Below, in pieces: positions 1-13,000 of a DNA stretch of 64,000 bases. The notes beneath the pieces are model-generated. The model saw only the letters and a list, made by a program, of their open reading frames with translations, was not told where the DNA came from and did not search any database. This DNA comes from Acephala macrosclerotiorum. Taxonomy: Eukaryota > Ascomycota > Leotiomycetes > Helotiales > Mollisiaceae. The position numbers and the translations under genes are program-made. Within the stretch, counting starts at the first letter, position 1; each line of letters begins with the position of its first letter. The DNA lies in assembly GCA_014904845.1 (NCBI GenBank), contig MU119372.1:3119-67118 (forward strand), written 5' to 3'.

Positions 1-1222
1 TTTTTCAATTTTTCAATTATTTTTATTATTACGATTATTGTATTTATTTATATTTTTTTTATTTTTTCGTAAAATATTTTATATTTTAATTAAATTTTGT
101 ATTTATATTACTTATAAATATTCAATAAATAAATATAATAACGAATTTATTATATTTTCTTTATAAATAATATTATTTTGATTTTAAATTCTATATTAAT
201 ACTATTTTTAAAACGTTAAAATATTATTTTTTTTATACGAAAAAATTCGATTTTTTTTTTTTAGTTTTTATAATTATTTTTTTGATTTTTATTTATTTGA
301 AATTATTTGTCTTTTAAATATCAATTATATTTTATACAATTTTATTGTTTTATATTAATAATATTTAAAATAATAATAAACGTTTTATTAATACTTATAT
401 TGAAATTTAATAATTTTAATTTTGTATTTATTAACGCGATTTTCAAAACGTTATTCAATATAAATATTAATTAAAATAAAATTACTATTAAATATTTTTA
501 TTATAATAAATAGTAATATATTAATTTTATTATTATTATTTGTAATAATTTATATTTTTGTAAAAAAAAACTTTTTTTTTATAATTTTTTCATATAATTA
601 CAATCGAATAAAAATAGTAATTAATTTTTATAATAATATTATTATTTTTTTACAATTTGTCAACTAATTAATTTACGTACTATATTAATGTACTTAAATT
701 AGTAAATAGCGAAAAAATTTTATAAAATACTCTAAAAATTAATTCGTATAAAAATATTTAATACGTATTTTAAAAAAATTAAAAAATTATTTTATAAAAT
801 CGATAATAATAAAAAATTATAATAAATTATTATTTTAATAATTATTATTTATACAATTATTAATTAAATCGTTCGTTTTTATAAATTAATAAATTTAATT
901 TATTAAAATTCGAAGTTTTTAAATTTAATTATTTATTAATTAATAATATAAAATTAGTTTTTTGAATTTGATTTAAATATTTTAATTCTTATAAAACAAA
1001 TTAAATATTTTAAATATAATTTTCGAAATAAAATCAAATTATAAAAATTTAATATCGATTTAATATAATTAAATTATACAAAATCTAAATATTATATAAA
1101 ATATTAAATATATAAAAAATATTTTTAAATTTATTAATTATAATTAATCAAATAATTAATTTATTTATAATTTGTAATCGAAATATGAAAATAATATATA
1201 TAATTATTAAATTATAAAAATT

Positions 1223-1229
<7 letters not shown>

Positions 1230-1294
<65 letters not shown>
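1230..1294. repeat. Uninterrupted poly-A tract of 65 nt
   Basis: An unbroken run of 65 A, followed by TG. A second run of 34 A lies at 1502-1535. Such tracts may be fossil poly-A tails of LINE-type insertions (here on the + strand) or slippage products in an AT-rich block. No LINE coding remnant can be recognised upstream. Confidence 0.8.
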
Positions 1295-1296
<2 letters not shown>

Positions 1297-1501
1297 AAAA
1301 CGTTTTTTCTAAAAATAAAATTTAAATTCAATATTAAAAATACAAAAAATAAACTAATAAAAAATCGTAATATAATACGACAATTAAAATAATTACAATT
1401 ATTTTATAAATAAATCAAATATTTTTAAATAATATAAACGCAATATACAAATTTCGATTTTATTATAATAATTTTAAGATTTTTCAATTTAAAAAAACGC
1501 G

Positions 1502-1540
<39 letters not shown>

Positions 1541-2261
1541 AAAAAGTAATAAATATATAAAAAATACTAAAAAACTAATATAATAAAATATTAAATTGTA
1601 ATAATTTCAAAATAAATAAAATCGAATTAAAATTATTTTAAAATTTTAAAATTAAATCGTAATATAATTACGAATTAATTTTTATATTGTAATTTGAATC
1701 TCTCGATTTTTATTAATCGCAATAAAAATTTGTTTTACAAAAAAATACATTTTAATTAAATATATAATTTATTGTTTTCGTATTTAAATTATTTTTTAAA
1801 TTAATAATTTTAAATATATTTTCGTAGAATTACAATATTAAAATTTTTGTAAAATTAATAAAATCACGTTATAATTAATTATAAACGCAATACTAGCGCT
1901 AAAATAATTAAATTAAAAAAAAATTTATTAATATAATATTTTATAAAAAAAATTTAATAAATCGATTATAATATAAATATTAAATATATAAACAATTTTT
2001 TGAAAAATATATTTATAAAAATAATATAAAATATTTTTTATATATATTAAATTAATATATATTAAAAATTATATAATTATTTCGTTTATAATATGAATTT
2101 TTTATTTATTCATAATAAATTAATTAAAAAAAATTGATAAAAAAATATTTTTATAAATAATAATTAAAATTATAAACGATTTAATAAAATCGAATAATAT
2201 TATATTTATATTATTAATTTATTTTAAAATAATTAATAATAATATATTATTATTATTAATA

Positions 2262-2490
2262 TTAATATTCTTTAAAAATATCGTATTATTAATAAATTAT
2301 TTAAACGTATATAAATTTTTTTTTAAATTTTAATACACGTATTATTTTATTATTAATTTTAATTATTTAAAAAATAAAATTCGAAATATAAAAATTTTAT
2401 TTTGAAAATAAAAATAAAATAATATTAATTATATACGATTTCGAATCGTATATAAATATTATATAATATTTATTTTAATATTAATAATTT
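2262..2490. repeat. Degraded dispersed repeat R1, copy 1
   Basis: This stretch aligns over its whole length with 8341-8573 in the same orientation. Long identical blocks are shared, for example the segment around 2395-2445. Differences are mostly C/T and G/A, as expected for two independently mutated copies of one transposon. Confidence 0.7.
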
Positions 2491-3264
2491 TTTTTATAAA
2501 AAAAAAATCGTCGTTTTTAATAATTTAAATAAATAAAAATATGAAAAAAAAATAAAAATTATATAATTAAATATTAAAAATAATATTAATTTATTAATAT
2601 TATTTTTAAAATTTATTGAAATTTATAAATTTAAAATTTCAAATAATAATAATATTAAAATAAAAAATTTTTAATTTATTTTTTTTTAATTTATTTTTTT
2701 TATTTATATTTAAAAATTTTTTTAAAATTTTATTAAAAATTAATTTCGTTATAATATTTATCGAATTATTTTAATTATTAATTTATTTAATTTTTTATAT
2801 TTTTTTTATTTGTATAATTATTATAAAATTATAATATTAATTATTAAACGTTTTTTTAATCGTTTTAAATTTAATTAAATACTCGTAAAATAAATACGAA
2901 TTATTATATACAATTATTAAAATATTAAAAAAATCGAATTATTTTATAATTATATTTATAATAAATTTAATTATTATTATTATATTAATTTTTTTTATTA
3001 TTTTATATATTTTTAATAATTCGTTTATTTTTAATAAAATTATAATAAAAAAAAATTTAATTTTGAATTTTTTATTATTTTATTATTTTTATTTATAAAA
3101 ATAATTTTATATTTAATTTAAAAATTAAAATTTTTATTATTTACAAATAATTTATTAATAAAAACGAAAAATTTTATTATTAATAAATTTAAAATAATAT
3201 ATTTAAATTTTTAATTTAAATTTTTAATTTATTTATTAAAAAAAAAATTTATTATTAATTATTT

Positions 3265-3956
3265 GCTAATAGTATTAACAGTTTACCAATAGCGTGTACT
3301 ACGTAGTAATTGCATATTTAAATCTTTAGCGTCTAATAATAATCGATTAATAAATGAATTCGAATCAATAAAAATATTAAAATTTTCAATTCTCGAGCGA
3401 TTACAAACGATTATAAACAGTATTTATATAATTACATTTAATCAATTGAATCGTTTAATTTTTAAGTATTTCAATTAGATTATAATTACTTATAATCAAC
3501 TATAAATATTTGTAATTACTCGCACATAGAATCTATAAATTTTACGCACGTAAACTTTATTTAAATCGATCGATTCTACGATTAAATTTTAAATAGTATT
3601 AATATTTTCAATTTTTATTTTTATTTATTTTTTCGATATTTTTAATAATTGATCGAATAAAACGCGATTATTAATCTTTTAACAAAAAATATTAAAACTC
3701 AATAATTTTCAACTTTGTAATTCAATATTTTAATGCGCGCTTAATAAATTTATTTGAAATTTTTACAATAAATTAAATAAATTCTATAGATTATAAATTT
3801 CAAATATTTGAATATTTAATCGTAAACTAGTACTATTGATAGTATTTAAACAATATTGATATCGAATTAATATTATTAATACTAGATCAAAATAATCGAT
3901 AATACTAATAATCGATTAATAATTTATTGGTTTATTATTAGCGTTATTAGCGCTCG
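3265..3956. mobile_element. Possible TIR element, less mutated island in the isochore
   Basis: This ~690-bp stretch keeps more non-CpG C and G than its surroundings. It begins with GCTAATAGTATTAACAG followed by TTACCAATAG (3265-3292). The complement of its right end (3924-3952) also begins GCTAATA and carries AACCAATA at a similar distance, giving imperfect terminal inverted repeats of about 28 bp. No protein is encoded. A non-autonomous DNA transposon inserted later than the bulk of the RIP is the simplest reading. The target duplication is not clear. Confidence 0.4.
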
Positions 3957-6900
3957 TGTTTTTTAGTAAAACGACTAATAAAACTTTTTTTTTTTAATAT
4001 TATTTTAATTTATTATTTAATACGATAATTTAATTTTAATCGAATTTTAATATTAAATAATAATAAATAAATAAAAAATTATTTCAAATTAAAAAATTAT
4101 AATAATATAAATACTTTAAACGTATTATTTTTTATATTTAATTTATATATTTAATAATTTAAAATTTATTAATTTAAGTTTTTTATTTTAATTAAATTAT
4201 TTTTTTTATATTAAATTAATATATATTTATTAAAAATTAATAAAATTTTTAATATAAAAATTATTTCAAATTTTATTACCAATTTATTTTTTTTTAAATT
4301 AATTTTTTTTAAAAATAAATTTTTTTTTATTAATATAAATGTATTATTCGTTTATATTTTAATAATATTAAATTTTTTTTTAATTATAATTAAAAAATAA
4401 AAATCGAATATAAATATAATTATTAATAATTTTTTTTTGTAATATTTATAATACGTAATTTATTAATATATTTTCGTTTTTATTATTTTATATAATAATT
4501 TCAAAATTATTATAATAATATTTAATAAATAAAAATAATAAATTTATTTTAATAATTATTAAAAATTAATTATCGATTATATATATATTTATATAATATT
4601 ACGAAATTATATTTTAATTATTTTATTTAAAAATTAAATTAAAAAAAAAATTAATATAATAATAATTTATTAATTGATTTTTTAAATAATTGAAAATTAT
4701 ATTAAAAAAAAATTTTTATTATTATTATATTTTTAAATTATTAATTTTAATTTTTTATACGAATTATTAATAATTTTGTTTTTAATTTTATTAATTAATT
4801 TTAAATTAAAAATACGAATTTTAATATATTTAATAAAATTGAATTTAATAAATTAAAAAACTTTTTTTATAATTAAATTATTAATTTTTTTTTATTAAAA
4901 TTTTTTATTAAATATATTTTTATTATTATATAATTTTTTTAATTATTTTTAATCGTATTATTTTATTAATAATTTATTAAATAAAAAAAATATAAAAAAT
5001 AATTTTTTATTAATAATTTTTTTATAAAATAATTTTTTTTTATAATATAATTTAATTATTATTAAACGAAATTTAATCAATTTATAAATATATTAATTAT
5101 ATATATTTTTTCGCTTTTATTAATAATTTATATAAATTTTTTTAATATTTTTTTTTATTAAATATATACGTTTGAAAAAATTAATAAATTCAAAATAAAT
5201 CTCGTATTCGAATTATTTTTTATTATAAACGTATTCGTAATTTAATATTCAATATATAAATATTATATTTTTTTAATAATTATACGAATTATTTTAATTT
5301 TTTTAATTATTAATAAAAATTAATAATATTAATATAATTTTATTTATTATTTTAATTATTATTTATAAAATTAATTTTTTATTAATTTATTTTTTAATAA
5401 ATTCATTTTAAATAATTTTATAAATTTATTATAATAATATATAATATATAATATTTTTTTAATTTTAATTATTATTATTTTTACGTATTATTAAAATTTT
5501 ATAAATAAAATAATTTAATAATTTTAATATATATTAATTTAATATATTTTATATTATTTTTATAAATTTAATTTTTAAAAATTTAATTATTTATAAAATC
5601 GATTTTTCGTTTAAATATAAAATATTAATAATAATAAAATAATTAAATTTATAATCGTTTTATAAAATAAATTTAAATTTTTTTAAATAATTTATTATAT
5701 ATTTAATAGTAATAATAATATTTATATTATAATTTATATATTAAAAATTTTTTAATAAACGTTATATTAATAAATAATTAAATTATTAATATAATTATTA
5801 TAATTCGATTTTAATAAAATAATTTCAAATTAAATTTTTTATTATTAATATAATAATATTTATAAATAATTTTATTTTCGTACGATTAAAATAATTTTAT
5901 TTTTTTTAAATTAAAACGTTTTTAAAATTATCGAATTTTATTTTTATTTTATTTATATTTTAAATATAAAATAAAAATAATATATTTATCGAAATAATAT
6001 AAAATATTATAATATTAAAAAACGTATTAATTTAAATTATTTTTTATAATAATATAATTTTTTTATTAAATCGAATTTTATAAATATTAATTATTAATAT
6101 ATTTAATTAAATTTTATTATCGAATTTTTATAACGTTTAAAATTATAATTAATTAATAATTAATATTTTTATAATATTATTATTTAATATAATCTTTTAA
6201 AAAACTTTAAACGAATATCGATTTTTAAATATAAATATTGAATTTTTATTGAATTTTTATAAAAATAAATTAAATATATTTTTTTTATAATAATACAATA
6301 AGTAAATTAATCGTTTAAAATAATTATTATTTAAATATTATTAATATTTTTAAATTTTATTTTTATTATTTTTATATTTAATAAAAAAAATTTAATAACA
6401 AATTATTATAATATTATAATTAATTATATATTAAATATATTATCGAAATTTAAAATGTATTTATTATTATTTTTTATTATATATTTTATTAATTAGTAAT
6501 TAAATTTATTATAAATATAATATTTTTTTAATATGATTTTTTTAATAATTGCGATTTACGCGATAATTATTATTATTATTTTTCTTTTTTTTATTTTCTT
6601 TATTAAATTGAAAAAATCGAAAATTAAAATTATTTTATATTTAAATTTTTTATTACGTTTTTCGTATATTTAATCGATTTAATTTTAATCGATTTTATTA
6701 TAATTTTTTTAATTTTTTAAAAATTATAATCGAAATTATTATTATATTATTACGTTTTTTATAAACGTATTATAATATTAATTATAAATCGTAATTTAAT
6801 TTAAATTTTTTTAAACGTATTTATAAATTTATAAAATATGAAATTACATTTTTTAATATTTTTATAAACGTTAATAATTTAATTTTAAAAATTATATTTT

Positions 6901-8340
6901 ATATAATATTTATTTAATAAATTATATTAAATTTATTAAAATTAATCAAAAAAAATTTAAAAATATTTTAATTTAATTTTCGATTAATTAATAATAATAA
7001 TTCGTAATAATATAATTTTTTTTTATAAAAATATATATAATTATTAATTTTTATTCGTTTTAAAATATATTTAAATTTTATTTATTATTATTATAAAATT
7101 ATAATTTTTTTTCGCGATTTTTATTATAATAAAATAAATTTATATAATTTTTAAATATAATAAAAAATATTTTATTATATTAATTTTTTAATAATTTAAT
7201 TTTAAAATAATAATTATAAAAAATTTATAATTTAATATTAAAAATATCGAATAATTTTTTATTATATTTTTTATTATTATTAATATATATTTTTATTAAA
7301 TTTATAAAAAATTTTATTAATATATTTTATTATTATTTTAATTAATTTTATTTTAAATATTATTCGAATTTTATTAAAAATAATTATAAAATTTATTTTT
7401 ATTTATTAATTAATTTATTATTATTTTTTAATTTATTTATAATATTTTTTTTCGTTTATAATAATTTTTTCGAGTATTTTTATAATTTTTTTTTTTCGTT
7501 TTTTAATAATTATATTTTTCGTTCGTATAATATATTTTGTAATTTTTAAATAAAAATTAATATTATTTTAAAAAACGTATTTTTCGTTTATTTATTGAAA
7601 TTATTTTTAAAATATTTTTATATAATATACTTTATAATATTTAATATTAAATATAATAAATATATTGATTATTATTTTATTTAAATTTTTATTTTTTATA
7701 TTGATTAATAAATTTTATATTTTTTTTTAAATTTTATATATTTTTTTTTTAAATATTATTTCGAAAAATAAAAAATAATTAATTTTATAAATAGTTTTAT
7801 AAATAATTTAAACGTTTTAATAAAATTAAATATAAAAACGAATATAAAAACGAATAAAAATACGAATAAACGTTTTTAAAAAATAAATATTTTTAATAAA
7901 CGTTTAAAATAAACGTTTTTTAATAATAATTAATAAAAATTTCGTATAATCGTAATTTAATATTAATATATTATTCGATTTATTAATTCGATATTATAAA
8001 ATATAAATATAATATTAATTTAATATAATATTTAAAATTAAATAATAAATATAATAATTCAATTAATTATTTAATTGAATTTTTTATAAAATAATATTAT
8101 TTTACGTAATAAATATAAACTCAAATTAATTATTTAAAAATACGCATTTTTTTATAATTAATTTTTTTAAATTTTTAAAAAATAATAAAAAGTTTTTATA
8201 ATTTAATAATTTTTAATAATATTCAATTGAAATTTTTTAATATTTTTTATTATAAATTTATTAATATTTTTAATTTATTATATTTCGTTTTTTTTTTAAT
8301 AAATTTTTATTAATTTATAATTAAAAATAATTATTAATTA

Positions 8341-8573
8341 ATATTAATATCATTTAAAAATATCGTATTATTAATAAACGATTTAAACGTATATAATTTT
8401 TATTTTTAAATTTTAATATATATATTAATTTATTATTAATTTTAATTATTTAAAAAACGAAATTCGAAATATAAAAATTTTATTTTGAAAATAAAAATAA
8501 AATAATATTAATTATATACAATTTTAAATCGTACGTAAATATTATATAATATTTATTTCAATAATTAATTATT
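8341..8573. repeat. Degraded dispersed repeat R1, copy 2
   Basis: Direct counterpart of 2262-2490. It lies immediately left of repeat R2 (8585-8905), suggesting both belong to one larger degraded transposon. Confidence 0.7.
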
Positions 8574-8584
8574 AAGAAAAAATA

Positions 8585-8905
8585 TTATTTATATATTAAA
8601 TATTATATTAATAATATATTTATAATAAAAAACATTTTAAATATAAAATTTATATTAAATTTATTAATTTTTTCAAATATATATATTTAATATAAAAAAA
8701 TTAAATAAAAAAATTATATTAATTATTAATAATCAATAATAAAATATATATAATAAATATATTTTACGAATTAATTAATTTTCGATTTATAATTATTAAA
8801 TTATATTATATAAAAAAAAATATTAAAAGTTTAAAACGACGATTAAAATAATAATTAAAATAAAAATTTTATATTTTTTTCGTTAAACGAATTAAATAAA
8901 AAAAA
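8585..8905. repeat. Degraded dispersed repeat R2, copy 1
   Basis: Aligns in direct orientation with about 18,860-19,190. Shared landmarks include an ATTAATTTTTTCAAATAT block and an AAAACGACGATTAAAATAAT block near the right end. Copy A of the element described next begins right after it. Confidence 0.65.
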
Positions 8906-8911
8906 AATTTT

Positions 8912-10063
8912 CTCGTTTCGAAAAAAAAAACTCGTTCGACGATTCGTAAACGAATTAATAATAAACGAATTTTTTTTTTCTTTACTCGACGTATATTTTA
9001 CTTCGTAGATTTCGCAAAAACGCTTTTATGAAAGACTACAAAGTTTTCGATTTTAGTAATTTATTTTTATTTTAAATTTCAAATTAATAATTTTTAATTT
9101 GAGTATTTTATAAATATTTAAAAATAAAATAATAATTTTAAATTTTATCGAGCGATCAAACCAATAAATTAATAAGTTTATTAGTATTTTAAATAAAAAT
9201 ATATTTATTACGAAATTTTATATTATTAAAAAAATATTTTTTGAAATTTTCGTTTTTTATATCGAATTACTACGATCGATTTAATCAATTTAAATCACTT
9301 TTTTTAATGTGTAATTTCAAAGAGAGATCCTTTGAAACTCTTTTCGAAAACTGCGCAATTATAAAACTAAAATAAAATAGATTTTGGTATTTCGTTGCCT
9401 TAGCGCCTTAGGCAGAAACGCACTTCCGGCAGAACTTCACATCAAAAGAACACCGTCAAAAGAACACTCTTTGAAACTCCCGTTTCTTATATTGAGTTAC
9501 TACGATGGATTCAATGAATTTGAATCACTTTACTTAGTATATAATTCCAGGAAGAGACTCCCTGGGACCCCCCTTAAAAGCTGCGCAGTCGTAGAAACGT
9601 TTAGCACTTAGAGAGTTTTAGTATTTTTTACTGAAGCGGTTGCCGGCTTTAATGCCTAAGGCAGAAGCCCACTTAAGAGTTTTACGGTCGCCATTTTAAT
9701 TGAGTACGATTATATTCTATTGATTTGCGCAACAACGGATTAATAAAATCGCTTGAAACTTGAAATCTGGCAATATTTAATTGAGTTTCAATTTATTTAT
9801 AAGTATTATATAATTTGAATTAGCTAATATATTATAATTGTAGACGTAGTGCAATTGCTCGTAAATCGAAGTTTTAATGTTCTTTATCGGATCGATTGTA
9901 TATTAGTTCGAAGTCACGAAACTGCGAAATTCTTTAATGAATCAATCAAATCGCTGTATTTGAGTACTTCGATTAAATTTAAGTAAAATCGCTTATTGTA
10001 AGAAGTATTAATATCATATGCATATAGAAAAATTGATATTAATTCTTATATCGAATAAATAAT
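8912..10063 (+). mobile_element. Non-coding transposable element, copy A (half RIP-mutated)
   Basis: Homologous from end to end with copy B (16,931-17,858). Reading copy B with C-to-T and G-to-A substitutions reproduces 8912-9060 base for base over long runs. The first ~480 bp is almost fully converted, while from about 9390 to 10,020 most C and G survive. Copy A carries an extra internal repeat unit relative to copy B: two tandem units at about 9231-9478 and 9479-9690. Each contains the TTATATTGA-like block, a G/C-rich hairpin and the motif GCGCAG. No protein is encoded; the 75-codon open frame at 9384-9611 has no recognisable content. The element is non-autonomous and its class is unknown. 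Confidence 0.7.
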
Positions 10064-13000
10064 TAATTTAATAATATAATTAAAAATATTTAAAAAAATT
10101 ACGTAATAAAAACGTATTAAATTATAAATATAATAATAATTTAATAATTACGTGTAATATTAATTTTAAATGAATTAATATCGTTTTATTAAAATTAAAA
10201 TTATATTTTTTTTTAATTTTTATATGTTTTTTTAAATAATTAATTATATTTTAATAAATATAATTAAAATTATTTTATATATTTTTTTTTTAATTTATTA
10301 ATAATTATTTTTTAATTATAAAATAAAAAAAATTTAATTTAAAAAAAATTATATTATATTTTTCAAATATTATCGAATTATAAAATTTATTTTTTTATAA
10401 AAATAAAATTTTAATTTTATATAAATATTTAAAAATTTAATTAAATAATTAATTATATTATTATATTTATTATTTAATTAAAATATTATTAAAAATTTAT
10501 ATATTTATTATATAATTTAAAAACGTAATAATAATATTTTAATTATATTACGAATTTTAATTTTTTTAAATTTAAATAATAAAATAATATTTAAAATCAA
10601 ATTAAATATAAATATAATAAAAAAATAAAAAATAAAAAATAAAAAATAAAAAATAAAAATAAAAATTTATACGAAAAAAAATTATATTAATAATATATTT
10701 TAAAAATTTTTTTAAAATTTTTTTATAAAATATATAAAAAAGAAATTTTTTAATAAATATAAAATTATTTTTATAATAATAAAAATTTTATTATTATAAA
10801 TAAATAATTAATTATTAAAAAATTTAAAAATTTAATTAATAATAATAAATATTATAAATAAATAAAAAATTAATTTAAAATATAATTTAAAATACGTTTA
10901 ATTTATATTATTTATTTAAATATTTTTGTAAAATTAATATAAAAATTATAATTTTAATTAATTATTTTATTTTATATATTTTTAATTTATAAATTAATAT
11001 TATTTTTATTAATAATAAAAAAAACGAAAAAAAATTATAAATTTATATTTATAATAATCTTAATTAAAATATATTTCAAAATTAAAAAAAAATTAATAAT
11101 TATATATATTTTTACGAATTATTTTAAAATATTAAATAAAATATAATTTTTATTATTAAATTATTAATATTTATTAAAATATTAAAAAATATAATTTTAT
11201 ATTAAATTATATTTTATAATTAATATTATAATATATTTATATAAAATATAATAATATTTTATTATTTTCGATTAAAAAAATAATAAAAAAAAATATAAAA
11301 ATAAAATTAAAAAAAAATTTATAATAAATATTAAAAAAAATATAAATATTAAAAAAAATTATTATTAATTTAATTAAATAATTTTAATTATAATTTTAAT
11401 TATTTTTAATAATAATTATTTTAATAATTATTTTTTAATTTTACGTTTATTTTATTTAATTATATAAATAAATAAAAAAAAATTTTAAAAAAAAAATTTA
11501 AATTAAATTATTAATATTAAATTAAAAATTTTAAAAATTTATAATTTATTTTTAAACGTATTAATATTAATTAATAATTAAATTCATTCGATTATAAAAT
11601 AATAAAATTATTTATTAAAAAAAAATAATTAAATAAAATTAATCGAATAAAAAAATTTAAATTATATATAATTTATTAATTTAATTGAATATAAAACAAA
11701 ATTTATTTATAGTAAAAAAAAATTTTAAATTTTTAAAAAATATTACAATTTTACGTTTATTTTATTTTTTTCGATTTATAATTAAATAATTTTTTTATTT
11801 TACATTTTATTATAATTTATTAAATAATTTTAAAAATAATTTTTATAAATTTTAATATGAAAATTTATCGAATTATTATATTTATCGAATATAATATAAT
11901 TTGATAATATACTTTTTAAAAATACGATTATATTTTTTTAAAATAAAAAAAAAAAAAATAAGAAAAAAAAAAAAAAAAAAATATAAAAAAAAAATTATAT
12001 AAAATTTTATAAATAAATAAAATATAAATATTAAAAAAACACTTTATAAATATTTTAAAAATATTAATAAATATTATAAATAAAAAACAATTAAAATAAT
12101 CGTATAAAAAATTATAAAAATAAATTTAATAAAAAATTTCAATTTATAAAAAAATATAATTAATTTAAAAAATAATATTTTTTATTATTTTTATTATTTT
12201 TATTAAAAAAATAATATTAATATTTTTAAATTTTGTTTTTAATTATTAAAATTTATTATAAAAAATTTTATAAAATAAACGATATTATTTAAACGTATAA
12301 TATTTTAAAAACAATTTTAAATATATAATAAAATATTATTATTAAATTTATTGTTAAAAAATAAAAATTAAAATTGAAATTTATTATTTTAATTTTTTTA
12401 AAAAAATTTAATTAATTAATATTTAAATTCGATTATAAAAATCAAATAATATTTAATTTCGATAAAAAATTGATTATTTTTATAAAAATTTATAATAATA
12501 AATTTAAATATTATAAAAAAAAATTTATTAAATATATTTATATAAATATTTAAAAATTTATATGCGAAAATAAATATTAAATTCGAAAATTATTATAATA
12601 CGTTTTCAATTATATTTATTAATAAATTTTACTATTAAAAACTCGTTAAAAAAAACTTTTTTTTCGATAAAATAATTAAAATCGTAAAATCGAATTTTAA
12701 AATCGAAAAACGTTAAAATCGAATATTTAATTAATAAAATATTATTATATTTATTATAATTCGAATATAAAATTTAAATAAAACGATTTTTAAATATTTC
12801 GAAATATTATATTAAAAATTAATTTAAAAACAATTTAATTTACATTCGAATATATAAATAAAAATTATTATACGAAATAAATTTTATTATATTTATTAAA
12901 ACGTATTAAAATACTATTAAACGTTTTTTCGATTTTTATCGAGTTTTTAAATCGTATATAAAAACGTTTATAACGTGATTTTATTTTAAATAAAAATAAA

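Larger units (their letters stand above)
1..8911. repeat. Left AT-rich, RIP-saturated isochore, first part
   Basis: The sequence is overwhelmingly A and T with no credible open reading frame. The few remaining C and G bases lie almost exclusively in CpG dinucleotides, on either strand. That is the mark of C-to-T change on both strands sparing CpG, as expected from a RIP-like process acting on duplicated DNA in an ascomycete. Several segments recur elsewhere in the window (listed separately), so this is degraded transposon sequence rather than simple AT filler. Which autonomous elements it came from cannot be read without de-RIPping software. Confidence 0.85.

Noticed and set aside
9384..9611. 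75-codon frame inside copy A
   Set aside because: The corresponding region of copy B is not open in the same way and the content is unrecognisable; the element is non-coding.
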